Origin: Corylus avellana
Taxonomy: Eukaryota; Streptophyta; Magnoliopsida; Fagales; Betulaceae
Direction of reading: 5' to 3'
DNA length: 64,000 nucleotides
NCBI RefSeq assembly: GCF_901000735.1
Contig: NC_081544.1
Location: 26,282,095-26,346,094, forward strand
The notes beneath the pieces were generated by a model. It searched no databases. It was given only the letters and a program-made list of their open reading frames with translations, and was not told the DNA's origin. Made by a program: the position numbers and the translations under genes. This document shows, in pieces, positions 34,110 through 46,040 of this stretch (its first letter is position 1; every line of letters begins with the position of its first letter).

Positions 34110-37100
34110 TCATCTCCTCTTTGCCAATTGGAATGCCCTCTTCAAGAACTTATTTGCGGCTCTGTCATTCCTGTGGCACAACACTCTTAATATTGTATTC
34201 GGATCCGCTCTATTCCACCTTCCTGTTGTTGGAGGCATCGGTAGCTTTTGCCCTGAACCCACAACTCCAATGCCGCTTGTTTCACATGTCACAATGCTAA
34301 AATCTTCCACGAGTTGTTCGGTGCCCTGCCCCATCAATGTTATCACCCCTTCAACTATTTCAGCCTCCCGGTCCACCACTTCCTCAGCTATCAACCCTTC
34401 TCCGCACATGCAGAAAACCTGCTTCAAGCTCTTGAAATCCTCCTCAAGCATCTCGTGATCAGACCAATAGAAGACCCTGGAGGACCCCCCAGCAAGCAAA
34501 ACCATAAGGTATGCCTCGAACGATGCCTTCATGACTTCTTTTATCGCCGGGGATTGAGCTCGGTCGGTGAGAATCGATGTCATGAGAGTGAGATTCTGCT
34601 TGAGAGTTCGCAATGCCGGTCGAATCCTTGCATTGGTGACGTCGTCGACATAGAGACAACCGTAGAAGACAGAGTTGGAGTCAAGGAAGATGAGGCGGTA
34701 GGCGGCAACTTCTGAGACGTGTAGGCAGGCGGCTTCGATGGATGAGCTAGCAACCTCAAAGTATGAGCTGAAAGACCTCCGGTTGTTGCTGAAACGGTTG
34801 CGGGTAGAAGGAACGATGCGAGGGGAGATGGAGAGAGTTTTGTCGAGGGAGTGGAGGTGGGAGAGAAGATAATGCAGGGTGTTGAGGCGGATGTAGAGGC
34901 GTTGTGTTCCTCGGCTAGTTGATGGGCGAGGATGTTGACCTTCATTTACTCCATATTGGTGATCATACTCTTCTGCACCAACACATGGGCTAGCTTTTTT
35001 CCACAGCTTGAGGAACTTTGAGTCTCGATTGCATCTGGTTAGAGGAGGAAGTGTTGGGATATAGCTTTGCTTTGAACCTGAAAAATATATATATATGGTT
35101 CAAGTGAGAAAGAAGCACTTTATATGACACAATTCATCTAAATCTTTTAGATGATCGATGACACTATATATATATATAATGCAGATTCTGATGGTATTGT
35201 TTCAATTGGACTGTGAAATTGTGCTTTATAATTAGTAATTATATGAAATTTTAATTGCTATTATGGTTTTCCTAGGACTTGGGAAATAACGTCTTTGCAT
35301 TGTGAAGATCAAAATGATCCGTACGTTATGCACTACTATGATTTTAATTTCTATATGATAATACCACTCGATAATTAACTTAGAGATGAGAAGGAATTTT
35401 CTGTCATAATTAATAAGGACTTCCTGAGAAGGAAAAAAGTTTGGACAAATGAAAAATTAGCTAAAAGACAGATAATAAGTACAAAACTATAGGAAAATTA
35501 CTTTCTTTCTTTTTTTTTAATCTTGTAGTTTGCCCCTGTACCAAATTGGTCTGTGTGGTATCAAAAGTACATTGAAGGTCCCTTCAATTTTAATTTAAAC
35601 CTGTTAAAATGGTCTCTTACTTCAGCTGTTTGACAAAAACCATTAGATGTATGCATGGATCTACGTCACAACTAATCTTCGATTGAAATATGGCTTGGTC
35701 AATGACTTAATTACCCTATTTGAAATTAAGTTTATGCCATTTTAAAATAAAAATAAACAGAATATAAAATAAAAATTAGAAGAAAAGGGCCTCCCCTCAA
35801 AGGAAGAGGGGGGTTGGGCACCCTTCACCTATAAGGAGCTGCTATTCCTTAAGAAGGGCGGCCGACCATCCCTCAAATGTCAAGGGGGATCTCTAGCTCT
35901 TGATCATTCAAAGGGCAATCATCCACCCTTCATTAATTAAAAGAGAAGTGTGGTCACCCCTCACTTTATGAGGGGCAGCTGGTTGCCCCTCGTTTGATGA
36001 GGAAGGGCTGGCCGCCCCCCACCGATGAGAGGAAGTTAGCCACCCCTCAGCTGATGAGGGGTGGCCCCCCTTTTTAAATTAATATTTTTTTTTTTTGTTC
36101 TTTTATTCTATTTTAAAAAATAAAACTGTAATTTTACAATAGGATGAGTCATAGCCATGCTACATGTCATTCGAAGATTGGTTGTGACTTGAATCTAGGT
36201 GTGTATCTAAAGGTTTATATCAAACAAGGGGTCATTTTGGACGGTTTGAAAATCCAAGGGACCTTCAAGATACTTTTACTTTTGATACGAAAGGGACTAC
36301 TTAGGTACATACTGGCAAATCATAGGAATAAAAAATGTAATTTTCCCAAAAAAATAAATAAATAATGATAAGAATGTTCTTACCACATGATGCAACAAAT
36401 GTAGCATACTCCTGGAAGTGAGTCTCCAAACCATCAGCAAGATCTAGAACTAAATCTTCGGTAATTCCAATTGGGATTTCGAAGAAGTTGTCCGCAGTTT
36501 CCTTGGCCAATTTCGTTAGTTCCACAGCTGATTGCGCATATGGCTCTGATTTGGACTTTGGATTCCATGTCTGCAACACAAATGTGAACCAATTAATCAC
36601 TCTCTGCCAAATAAACCAAACACACACATTTCTCTCGAAACCTTAAATTTATAACATACTTCGGTCTCTTTTGCTCGTACGAGACACTCTTTCCCTTTCT
36701 TCAACCTCTCATGAATCCATGTTTGCAAGAGGTGCAATATGATTGATTCAACTTCATATGGAACCATCTCTCGCACGATTGCTTTGCCTCCATCATCGCA
36801 CTCAGCAGAGTCTTCAACTACCATTTGTACCAAATGCTTTTCCAGCTTTCCAGCCGTCTGCAGCACCCCGACTGTCTCTGTTGTGAGCAACGACACCCCA
36901 CCTAAATATTGTTTCAGCACATTTCCGTAGCAACTATGTAGCGTAACAGCAGCAACTGCAGCTGCAGTTGGGTGCCATTTCTTCAGTATGGGACTGAAGC
37001 TTCCCCTCTCCTTCATTGCCAAATCCTCAGTGTCCTTAGCTAATTGAAGTAGAGCTTCGTTTGCCTCTTGCTTCACTTCGGCAGCAACACTCATCACATT

Positions 37101-40046
37101 CCCGATTTCAATTATCTATTGTCATTAACAAATGAATAAGATGACCATATAATTCGGTTTTGGTTTGCGATTTCATAAAAGTACAATTTAAAAATGAAAA
37201 ATGATTGGTGTCAATATAAAATTTGTTCATATTTTTTTTTATATTCTCTTACAAATTCAATAGATCAGCTATTAAATTTGTGAGGTCTACCATTAACTTA
37301 TATAGGGTCCACATAAGTCCACAAATTTAATGATTGATTTATAAGATGATATAAGAGAAATATATATGAACAAAATATTAACACCAATCATTTCTCTTTA
37401 AAAATAAGGATTTGAAAACGTAAAAGATTTAGTTTAACATCTCAAATGCAAAATTGCAATGTCAAATCACACACAAAACCCTACTAAGGGTTTGTTTGGG
37501 TGTGTTTAACACTTAAAAAGTTTGTTTGAAGAAAAATATATATATTTGGTAAAAAATACTGAAAGTGCTTTTAAAAGTCCAAAAAGCCTAAAAATGGCCA
37601 AAACACACTTTTAGTAATATATAGCTTAAAAATAAAGCTTTTGCCAAAACAACCTTTTGTTTTTACTTAAAAGTTATATTTGAGAATTGCGTTATAAAGG
37701 GTAAAAAATACTTTTAATACAGCCAAAGCAAAAGTTAGCAACTTGGCATGTTTAATAAAAAAATTTCATAAATACTTCTTTGACTTTTTTACTCTAAAAA
37801 TTACTAAAACACACTTTTGACTATAACTTAAAAACCAATATATATGTTAATTTAAAAATTTTATTTCTAAATACAATTCTAAACATGCATACTATAGAAA
37901 TGGTTGAAGTTGAAAAATTACTTACCTTGGCAAATGCGCTTTTTAGAGATGATCGTATATAGTGGTTGACACGATCCCCGGTGGAGTCCACCAAAGTTAC
38001 CCCTCCTTCCTCATGCCCGACCCCTTCGGTGAATTTAACATCCTCACCTAAAATCTTTGAGGTGGATAAAACCAAAGGGAGAAGGCTTTCAAGTAGGCCG
38101 ACATTTCCCCTCTGGAAATAGTGATGGTAATTGAGCAATCTCTTCTCTGCCCACCCCTGCATGGAAGACAGTACGGACGACAGGATCTTGATATACATGC
38201 CCTCTCGGCCTGGTCGCTTGACATCGTTTGCCACCTCTGCTAACATAGCATGGGAGGCACAGAGAAGGTCCTGTTCTATCTGACCTGTCAGAATATACTG
38301 CTGAAACAGAACCCAAGTAAAACACAAGTTGTGTATGACCCGGGTGATTCCCAGCGTTGACCATGTCTTCTTGATTAGCTCTAGAAGCTCGTCCACTTCG
38401 TCGAGGACTAACGTCTCATCCCTGACGTCAAAGATGCACTGGAGAAGAGCAGTGTAGAGGTGGATGTTGAGAGGGAATCCGTCAGCCCAGTGGCAAACGT
38501 CGGTGGGAGTTCCGCTGGCGCTTCGCCATGCTAAGGAGACAACGGAATTCAAGAGAGTTCTCATGGTGTCGGAGTTCTTTCCGGTGTCGATTGTTTTTAA
38601 CTCGCTGGATCGGATGATGTCCCTCAAACGCATGGCGAAGGTGTTTGATTTCTCCAAGGGAACTGAAGGGTGGAGGAGAAGCCCTGCCTCAAGGACTTTG
38701 AACTGCCGCCTTTGCCAGAGATGGTATTCGTGGGAGTCGTTGAATTCCGGAGGCTTTAGGTGGCGGAGGAGCTCTAATGGAAGGATTATTGTCTCTGCTC
38801 GTCTACCCATCTGTTTCACGTAAACAACACTGCCTTATTTATTTATTTTTTTCTAGGCCTCTTTAAATTTGGCTGTTCTTTAAAAATTTGAAAAAAAATT
38901 CACAAAAATAATTATTTAACAAGCTCTCTACTCTATTTCAAATTTAACTTTAATTAATAAGTTAGGCTATCCAAATACCAAATACTAAAAAGTGAAAGTT
39001 ATTTAGTTTTTTAATTTTATATATTCATTTTCCTTCTCTCTCATCTCCCGACAAGGACAAAAAAAAAATAAAAAAAATAAGAAAATAATAATATTTAAGT
39101 AAAATAAAGGAAGATATAGTGAATTTGATATTATTCTTCAATTTTTTTTTTTTTAATAAATGACTTTTTCTATTCAAATTTAACTTCTATTTGAAAAACT
39201 CAATATAGAGTTAATTATATATGTTGCCATGTATTTTCGGAAGACAAAACTTTAGGATTGCTCTCCATATTTCATTTTCATTCTGCCCTAGCAAGTTAGC
39301 AACCTTTCTAATATTGACGGAAAAGCCAAAGAAACACCAATTTCACCAAGCTCCTCGAACAAATACATTATATAAAAAGAAGAATAAATATTTTTAACAA
39401 AATTAGATTGTGCAAAACAGAACATTAATTATTACCATGTTTTTTTTGTGCATTAAACATATATATATACAATACGTACTTGGCCAACGAGGGTCCTCAT
39501 GAGCGTCTTTCTGAGCCGGTTATCGCTCTGCTCCGTCACCCGCATCTGCTGCCTCATGATCTCGGCTGACGTCATGGGCCGCCTTGGCCTCGCTGGCGGC
39601 GGAACCGTGAACGATATGGAGCCGGAGGGGCTGCCCTTTTCACCCGGTGAAGAAGGATTGGACCCGCCCGCATTGCCCCCCGCGCCGGACACCATCCTCC
39701 TCGACGGTGACCGCCCCAACATCTTCAACCCGAGCGCCCTCTTCACCCGGCTCGTAGGGGTCATCACCACCACCGCTTGGGCCTTATTCGTCCCCACAGA
39801 CGCGTCCCCACCGCTCTCGTGGTGGTTTGACGAGTAGAACGTCAGCGCATTGCGGCCACCGAACCCCGGAGACGACCGGCACGCCGTGAAGAATATCTCA
39901 TACGCCGTCTCCCGGATATCATCGCGGTCCATGCCGGCGATCTTGACGAAGGGCCACATAAGGTCAATCTCGGCAGAGTCATGGTGATCGGGCCGAGAAG
40001 CCACGTGGGGCGCGGATAGGGACTCACGGCGCGTGTGTTGGCCCAT
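34110..40046 (-). CDS. DUF810 / MUN-domain (unc-13-like) protein, complete
   Basis: Five exons on the minus strand: 40046-39480, 38810-37926, 37115-36660, 36570-36384 and 35077-34110. All boundaries are GT-AG, all phases join, and the product is 1020 aa. It opens with DRDDIRETAYEIFFTACRSS at about residues 40-59. Conserved words follow: CHWADG, LCFTWVLFQQY, AEKRLLNYH, SFSPILKKWHP, VVEDSAECDDGGKAI, LAGGSSRVF and RVLCHRND. These and the length match the plant DUF810 family (about 1000-1100 aa), which carries a Munc13-like MUN region in its C-terminal half. Its best studied member, PATROL1, helps deliver a proton pump to the plasma membrane. This protein belongs to the shorter-N-terminus branch, so a trafficking role is inferred. 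Exon 1 is markedly GC-rich. Confidence 0.94.
35492..36346. mobile_element. Non-autonomous inverted-repeat element in DUF810 intron 4
   Basis: The ends GGAAAATTACTTTC and GTAATTTTCC are inverted. Inside them GGTCCCTTCAATTTT pairs with the reverse of AAGGGACCTTCAAG, and CGTCACAACTAATCTTCGA pairs with TCGAAGATTGGTTGTGAC. The core (35790-36075) is GC-rich and made of GAGGGGTGGCC/GGCCACCCCTC-like words in both orientations. It occupies most of the 1.3-kb intron without touching the splice sites. No clean target-site duplication was found. Confidence 0.72.
37196..37395. mobile_element. Fold-back MITE in DUF810 intron 2
   Basis: AAATGATTGGTGTCAATAT at the left is the complement of ATATTAACACCAATCATTT at the right, and pairing continues inward (ATTCTCTTACAAATTCAAT against the TATAAGAGAAATAT region). 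It is about 200 bp and non-coding. The rest of the intron (from about 37490) contains an AAGGGTTTGTTTGGGTGTG word typical of hAT MITE ends, without a confirmed partner. Confidence 0.72.
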
Positions 40047-40421
40047 GGCAGAAGCTGATGGTGGTGGTGATGTTGGAGCTTGGTGTCGTGGTGGTCGTCG
40101 TCAGATGTCCGGCGGGAGAGAGCGGGGAGAGAGCGCGTGCATTCTCCTAAATAAGAGAGGAAACAGCTAGAGATAGTGGTGGTTGTTTCGGTTGGTTATG
40201 AGTCTATGACAGCGTTTTTGTGTCGAGGAAAATGAGAGAGAAAGAGAAAGAGATGGGTGATGTTCGCCAACCCAACTTTGTTGTGCGAAGAAAACGAGGA
40301 AGGAAAGGTGGTGAAGGGACATTATTCAATACGTGTTTTTCGGAAGCATAATATATTTGGTATTTGATTTCAGAAAGTAAATAATTGTTATTAAATCTGT
40401 AAATTAAACAAAATAATATAT

Positions 40422-40469
<48 letters not shown>

Positions 40470-41074
40470 ACTATGGAGAAATGGGGATCCATTATAGTCA
40501 ACGCCTTTTCTCTTTTTTGGTCATGGGATATCAACAATGCTCTGAAATCAACGTCTTGATCGAGCTAGTGTAGTCCAATATTCAGATCCTATATTTTGGC
40601 ATATATCTTTACGAATTTCTCTGACTCATTTATCCCCAGTTTATAAATTGGATTCTAATTGATTTTATTTTTATCCATGCTAACTTGATAATATGTACCT
40701 TGTTTTTGTTACCTTAATCTATTTTTCCACGTATCCATTAAGGGATTGCTATGTGTTACGTGAATGCTTTTATATACACCTAATGAGATAGATTGTTAGG
40801 TTTTAGGGAAACCTAGACCCTTTAAATTCGTTGAAGGGAACTTAAAACATTTTTAAACATAAAGTTTGGATTAATTTTTTGGTTAACTACTTTATTCATA
40901 ACATAATGGCCTTTAAATAGACAAACTATTACAATATTTTCTAGGGCTGAATCATCAGCTCTTATTATAATATAAACTAGGATTGAGTCATCAAGATTCT
41001 TACATAGAAATAAATAAAGACAATATCAAATAAAAATAAATACAATAAAATATTTTAAGGTATCATATATTTTA
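40047..41074. other. Upstream region of the DUF810 gene and intergenic DNA
   Basis: The first 300 bp hold the presumed promoter and 5' UTR of the minus-strand gene, with GAGA/CTCT-rich DNA. A (TA)n microsatellite of about 37 bp lies at 40432-40468. No gene is visible beyond that. Confidence 0.5.
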
Positions 41075-41250
41075 GAGGAGTGCTACACATCCCAAATTTT
41101 CATTCCAAAAATTAGTTCTCAAATGATGTGTTACCATCTCATGAGATTTATTATTTTGGGAAGTGTATAAATCTCATGAGATGCTGACACATCATTTGGG
41201 AACCAACTTTTTAGAAGAAAATTTGAGCTTGTAACATTTTTCTATATTTA
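41075..41250. mobile_element. Fold-back MITE, about 175 bp
   Basis: The left arm (GTGCTACACATCCCAAATTTTC, then TCTCAAATGATGTGTTACCA) pairs with the right arm (TGACACATCATTTGGGAACC, then GAAAATTTGAGCTTGTAACA). The centre repeats ATCTCATGAGAT in both halves. It is non-coding. Confidence 0.78.
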
Positions 41251-41454
41251 AATATCTATTAATAATTATTCCGCATAAAACTTCATTCTCGTAACACTAT
41301 GATGTCACAAAGATTAATACCCTAACAGTCTTTTCAATAAGACCACAATATATATGCATGAGACGATATCTCTTCGAAAGATCATACGGATTTTTTTTCT
41401 CATTGTCATATATATATATATATAGACTACAAGAAGCTAATTAAAAAAAAAACT

Positions 41455-41809
41455 CACAAAGATCCCGAACAACACTTAGAGAGGGTGAATATGTGTTTTC
41501 CACAACAATCACAACAATTTAAAAAGTTTGCAACCACAATCTAACAGAGCATAAATAAAGATTAACACATGGATTTGGTGATGATATGAATTAAAAACCT
41601 TTTGAAAAACTCTTAAAAAATAAAACCACTCTAGTGGTAGTCAACCCGGCCCATAAAATTTATCAACTATAGAAGAAACAATTACAATCAGTTTTATACT
41701 TACAAAAGTTTTGAAGTAAAGAACCTGACTTGTACCCAACAAATTAACGACCATGTTTCTCTTCTAATGAGGTAGATCCAAAACTCTAAACTCTCTTCAA
41801 TATAATTTC
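41455..41809 (-). mobile_element. Copia-type retroelement fragment, minus strand
   Basis: Read on the minus strand, CATATTCACCCTCTCTAAG followed by TGTTGTTCGGGA closely resembles the plus-strand text at about 52840-52875 in the CFA gene intron. It looks like the end of a copia LTR or the DNA next to it. The solo LTR at 41810 appears to have inserted beside or into it. The element's limits cannot be set. Confidence 0.45.
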
Positions 41810-42526
41810 TGTTACACCATATTTTATCCTAAAGACACTGGGCCAGATATCCAACAATCCGGCCAGGCCATTTGCCAAGATAAAGCCTAGCACCTTCATA
41901 TGGGCTCGCTAAGAAGTAACCCGACTTCGGAAGCATGGAATGACGTCACTTTGCCAAACCCACACTCTCGGAAGATCACGCACACTCGGTTTGCACAATC
42001 AATGGTATACTTAATGTGAGAATACGACAATTGCGAGCAAGATACGCCGGTCAAACTAACAACTCGATTATGGCACACTTGTTGGGTTAGTTATGACACA
42101 CACTTCAATGCCATCGACGGTTATGCACCATTCCCTGGATCACACCAACCACGATATCCGCCACGTTATAACGGTCAAGGAACAGTAACATTAACTCCTC
42201 CATTCGTTACGCCCATATCCTGGATCCTCCACCCAGTCATAATTATCGTCCCCATGAGACCTACCTATAAAAAGGCTCATAAGCTACAGGTACACACACA
42301 TGCATGATTCATATTGAACTCTACTCTATACTAAGCAAAAACAGTCTCTGACTTAACCATCGGAGGAAGAACGCCCCGACCACCACCCTGTGCATCCTCT
42401 TAAAGATTGTTGTTGTTTTGCAAGAGAAAGAGATAAAGTGTCGTCTCAGATTTTTCAATCTGCCCTTGAGTCCACCATACCGAACAATCTGCCCTTGAGT
42501 CCACCATACCGAAAACTGTACCAACA
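41810..42526 (+). mobile_element. Solo LTR, gypsy-like, with 5-bp target-site duplication
   Basis: 717 bp from TGTTACACC to ACCAACA, flanked by ATTTC on both sides (41805-41809 and 42527-42531). A promoter-like CCTATAAAAAGGCTC lies near 42265, and CTGACTTAACCATCGGAGG near 42350 resembles the transcript-start region of many plant Ty3/gypsy LTRs. No internal region is present, so it is a recombination product. It contains the 29-bp tandem repeat at 42456-42513. Confidence 0.82.
42456..42513. repeat. Tandem repeat, 29 bp x 2
   Basis: Two adjacent identical units beginning CAATCTGCCCTTGAGTCC, at 42456-42484 and 42485-42513, inside the 3' part of the solo LTR. It is probably replication slippage. 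Confidence 0.93.
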
Positions 42527-42531
42527 ATTTC

Positions 42532-43315
42532 CTTTACAACTTGGAATTCCAGTGATTGAAGGTTTTTTTTCGTGGTTTTATTAAAAAGAAACGGGAGATA
42601 TTTGTGTTTCAATTTAAGCATATACTTAGAAGGTAAGGTAATCCTCCTTGAACAAAGAACGATGGCCTCATGGTGTTATGAAAATCGTGGCTTATATGTA
42701 GCTTATAAATAGGCGGGGCAAAAAGTAGAAGTTTTTAAGTCAAGTCCATTAAGAATTAAAACGTTGTGCAGCTGGTTTGGTCGAACCAGAGTTTAATTTC
42801 AATCTACTCTTGAGTTTATATGTTTGTTTTATGAGTTTGAATTTTGACTTCGTCAATTCACTTTATATTTAAATTAAATATTTCACGTGTTTGGTTTTAC
42901 CTATTAAAATGAAGTTTGAGCCCACATGTGAGAAAAATGTTAAAATATTGATCAAATAATTAAATTTACATCTTCCTATCAGCTTAAACTTTTTGAATAA
43001 CTAATGATTTAACATATATATACATTCAATGTAAACACATATACATACACAAAAACCCACCCATATACACAAAAATATATACACATATATTGATCTTTAT
43101 AAAAACTCACAATTACAATAATTCAAGCTATACCTATTACATTAAAAAGAGAATTCTCTTTTATCATTTTAAATGCTTAAGATGTTCTCAATACAAAATT
43201 AAAAATAATACTATAAAAAATGATAAAAATAAAGTAACAAGTTCTTAAGATTCGATAAAGTCAAACCGAGTTGATACGGATTGGCTTGTTTAACAAATGG
43301 GCTAAAATTTATATT
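42532..43315. other. Intergenic DNA, no feature seen
   Basis: AT-rich sequence with short CACATATA-type repeats near 43030-43090. No gene, inverted repeat or LTR was found. Confidence 0.5.
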
Positions 43316-43323
43316 CGAATTTG

Positions 43324-44074
43324 CAGTGGCGGATTTACGCAAGGGCGACCTGGGGTAGGCGCCCCTGGTAAAATTTTTTAAAAAAAATTTCATTAAGTAA
43401 TTTCAATAAAAATTTTAAGGGTGCCCCTAGTAAAATAAATTACCCGGGCGCCCTTGGCCTTCTTTTTGTTGTTCAAATGGTCATTATGTAAAGAAATGAG
43501 GCTATTTTTTATTAAAGAGAGAGAGAATAAAGTTTTATTTTATTAGTGGAGAGAGAATAGATAATAGTTTATTATTAAAAAAAGATAGTGAGTGAATTTT
43601 TTAGTGTTTCTGGTCATAGTTTATAGATGAATGTGGTTTTTTTTTTTTGTTGCTAAATTTAGACTCTAGGCTCTTTTATGTAGGCTTAGACTCTAATGTA
43701 ATTTATGCTTTAAGATTTGAGGCTTTTCTAAAAGAAATAGCCATATGTTAATAGCCCACTAAAAGTACTCATTTTTCTTAGACACTAGTAGTCATTTAAT
43801 TGTGCTTAGTTTATTTCGTAAGTAGTTTAAATTATTATGTGTTTGTGACGTTGTTAGATGAAGATTTTTAATAGTTACTTTGATTTTTGTTTTTTTTTTG
43901 TTTTTGGTAATTTGATGAGTTTGATTTGATTTGTAAATCTGTGATACATATATTATGGTATAAATTATTTTTTAATTGTATTTACCGTATTATAAAAAAT
44001 ATATAATACATAAAGAGGAAATTTTTTTTTTTTTTTTACACCTCTGGTAACCCTAATTCCTAGATCCACCACAG
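43324..44074. mobile_element. Non-autonomous hAT element, 751 bp, with 8-bp target-site duplication
   Basis: The termini CAGTGGCGGATTTACG and CCTAGATCCACCACAG form an imperfect inverted repeat of the common plant CAGTGGCGGA type. The flanks are CGAATTTG on both sides (43316-43323 and 44075-44082), a perfect 8-bp duplication as expected for hAT. GGGCGCC-rich words lie just inside the left end. There is no transposase. Confidence 0.92.
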
Positions 44075-44392
44075 CGAATTTGATTTATTTATTAATCGAA
44101 ACGAACCCGGCCAACTCAAGGTTCGATTTATTTACTGTCCTACATGGCATTCGAACAACTATGCATTTTTTTTTTTTTTTTAATTTTTTGTTTTCTTGAA
44201 GGTAAGGGGGCCAGGTGTCCGGAGGAGACTATATGCTGAAAAGTACTTTATAGGCCCACATCAATCATAAAAGTTTGATTGATTTAGAAAGCTTTAGTGT
44301 GATTAATCATAATTAATGTATAGGATTAGGCCCAAGTACGTAAATGCATGCACGGATTTTCATGCAAGGTGCATATGGTATGTAATAATATC

Positions 44393-45201
44393 AGATTAAA
44401 TATTAAATACTCCGTAGATTTTCATTATTTTATTTTTTTCTTTTTTAGAGTTTGATTTTTATCACAAGAGATCTCTTTAGTTTTGATAAATATCAAACTA
44501 GTCTTTTTGTCAGTTGACTTAACGGAAATTCACATGGACCAATCAAATGTTGATACATGGCACTTACTTAAATTTTTTTAAATAAATTAAAAAAAATTGG
44601 GGGTGGCTCCTTTGGCCATTTGGGGGTGGCCTGGCCACCCCCATCTGGCCTGATGGGGGTGGCTTAGAGCAAGGGGAGCCACCCCCTTATGCCTAAGGGA
44701 GCCAAACCACCCTGCTGGGAGGGCCGGGTGGTCAAACAACCCCACAGTGGTTAGGGGTGGGAGCTCGGGCCACCCCTTTGGCCTCTAAGGGGGGTGATAG
44801 GGTAATGGGTGGCTCAAACAACCCCATGGAGCCTAGGGATGGGTCAAACCACCCCCACGGTGAGGTGGGTGTGCCTTATTCATGATCCGGCCACCCCATG
44901 CACAGCTGGGAGGTGGCTCGGGAATGGCCGGGCGGGGTGGCTCGAAAGTTGCCCCCCAATTTTTTTTTTTTTTTATTTATTTATTTAAAATACATTTTTT
45001 TAAAAAAAAAAAAAAGCTAAAAAAAAAAAGGAATTAAGTGCCAATGCAGTTAACATTTGATCGGATCCATCGCGATTTCCGCGTTCGAACCGGACAAGAA
45101 TGATTATTCAATATTATCAAAATCACGTGAATCTCCGATAAAAAATCAAACCCCAAGAAGAAAAATAAAATAATAAAATCTGGCGATTTAATATTTAACC
45201 C
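44393..45201. mobile_element. Old Mutator-like non-autonomous element, related to 57015-57761
   Basis: The ends AGATTAAATATTAAAT and ATTTAATATTTAACCC are inverted with two mismatches. The flanks TAATAATATC and TAATAATAC resemble a worn 9-bp duplication. The subterminal text (TCAGTTGACTTAACGG, then CACATGGACCAATCA, then ACATGGCACTTA) matches the intact element at 57015-57761. The core at 44596-44955 is GC-rich with GGGGGTGGC/GCCACCCCC words in both orientations. Confidence 0.78.
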
Positions 45202-45234
45202 TAATAATACCTCATATCTTTAAAAAAGTAAAAT

Positions 45235-45288
45235 GGTCACATGCATGGCCCATGTGACAACGGTCACATGCATGGCCCATGTGACAAC
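45235..45288. repeat. Tandem repeat, 27 bp x 2, each a near-palindrome
   Basis: The unit begins GGTCACATGCATGGCCCATG and ends TGACAAC; two identical copies abut. GTCACATG and CATGTGAC inside each unit are complementary, so each unit can fold. Confidence 0.92.
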
Positions 45289-45345
45289 GTCTGTGAATTT
45301 TTTAATGTAGTTGCAAGGTGCATGGCAGTGATGCTACGTATTGGC

Positions 45346-45346
<1 letters not shown>

Positions 45347-45386
<40 letters not shown>
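45347..45386. repeat. (TA)n microsatellite
   Basis: About 20 uninterrupted TA units immediately left of the GC-rich block that follows. Confidence 0.95.
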
Positions 45387-45389
<3 letters not shown>

Positions 45390-46040
45390 CGGTCGAATTC
45401 CTAAGAGTTTCGACGGTGACTTATCTATCACCTAGGGCATGAATTGGCCACCCACGAAGCTAATGAGGGATGGTTGAGCCACATCCCAACCGGTTTTCGA
45501 GGGCACCCCCATCTAATTTGGGAGTGGCCGAGCCACCCCCAACTAGCGGATGGGGGTGGCCAAGCCATCCTTCACCGATTTTAGTTGGATCGGCCATCCC
45601 CAAGTAGCCGTTGCGGGGTGGCTAATCCCCAAGCAGTTTTTGGGGTGGTCGAGCCAACCCAAAATTGATGTTGGGGGTGACTCAATCAGTTTTGGGGTGG
45701 CCGATCCACCTCCTGGTGGTGGCAGCTCGACTACCCTTAGACACTTGGGGGTAGCCGATCCACCTCTTTTTTATTTTTTTAATCAAATAAGGGAAAAATG
45801 GTTACATGTGATCGAACAACAACAAAAAGGTGGACACCTTAACAACAAAGCCCAAGCATTTAAAGCAGCAGGAATACATGGAAAAGTCCAAAATGACCAA
45901 ATACAGGGAATGATCCTAAAGGATCAAACAATAGGCAATGGTTTCATCTATGGCCTCAGAGAAACCATAAACAAGTCGGGCTTGTTCCTGGGCAGCACAA
46001 GGTGATCTGACCATACTTATAGGGGTGGTTCAAAACTACC
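45387..46040. mobile_element. GC-rich GGGGTGGCC-type core, probable non-autonomous element
   Basis: Bases 45420-45770 are built of GGGTGGCC/GGCCACCC-like words alternating in orientation, the same composition as the cores at 35790-36075, 44596-44955 and 57295-57490. The 151-codon open frame across 45550-46005 is a by-product of this repeat and resembles no protein I know. Terminal repeats were not identified. Confidence 0.5.

Noticed and set aside
45550..46005. 151-codon open frame
   Set aside because: Its first half is a translation of the GGGGTGGCC repeat core and its second half is unsupported. No protein family is recognisable.
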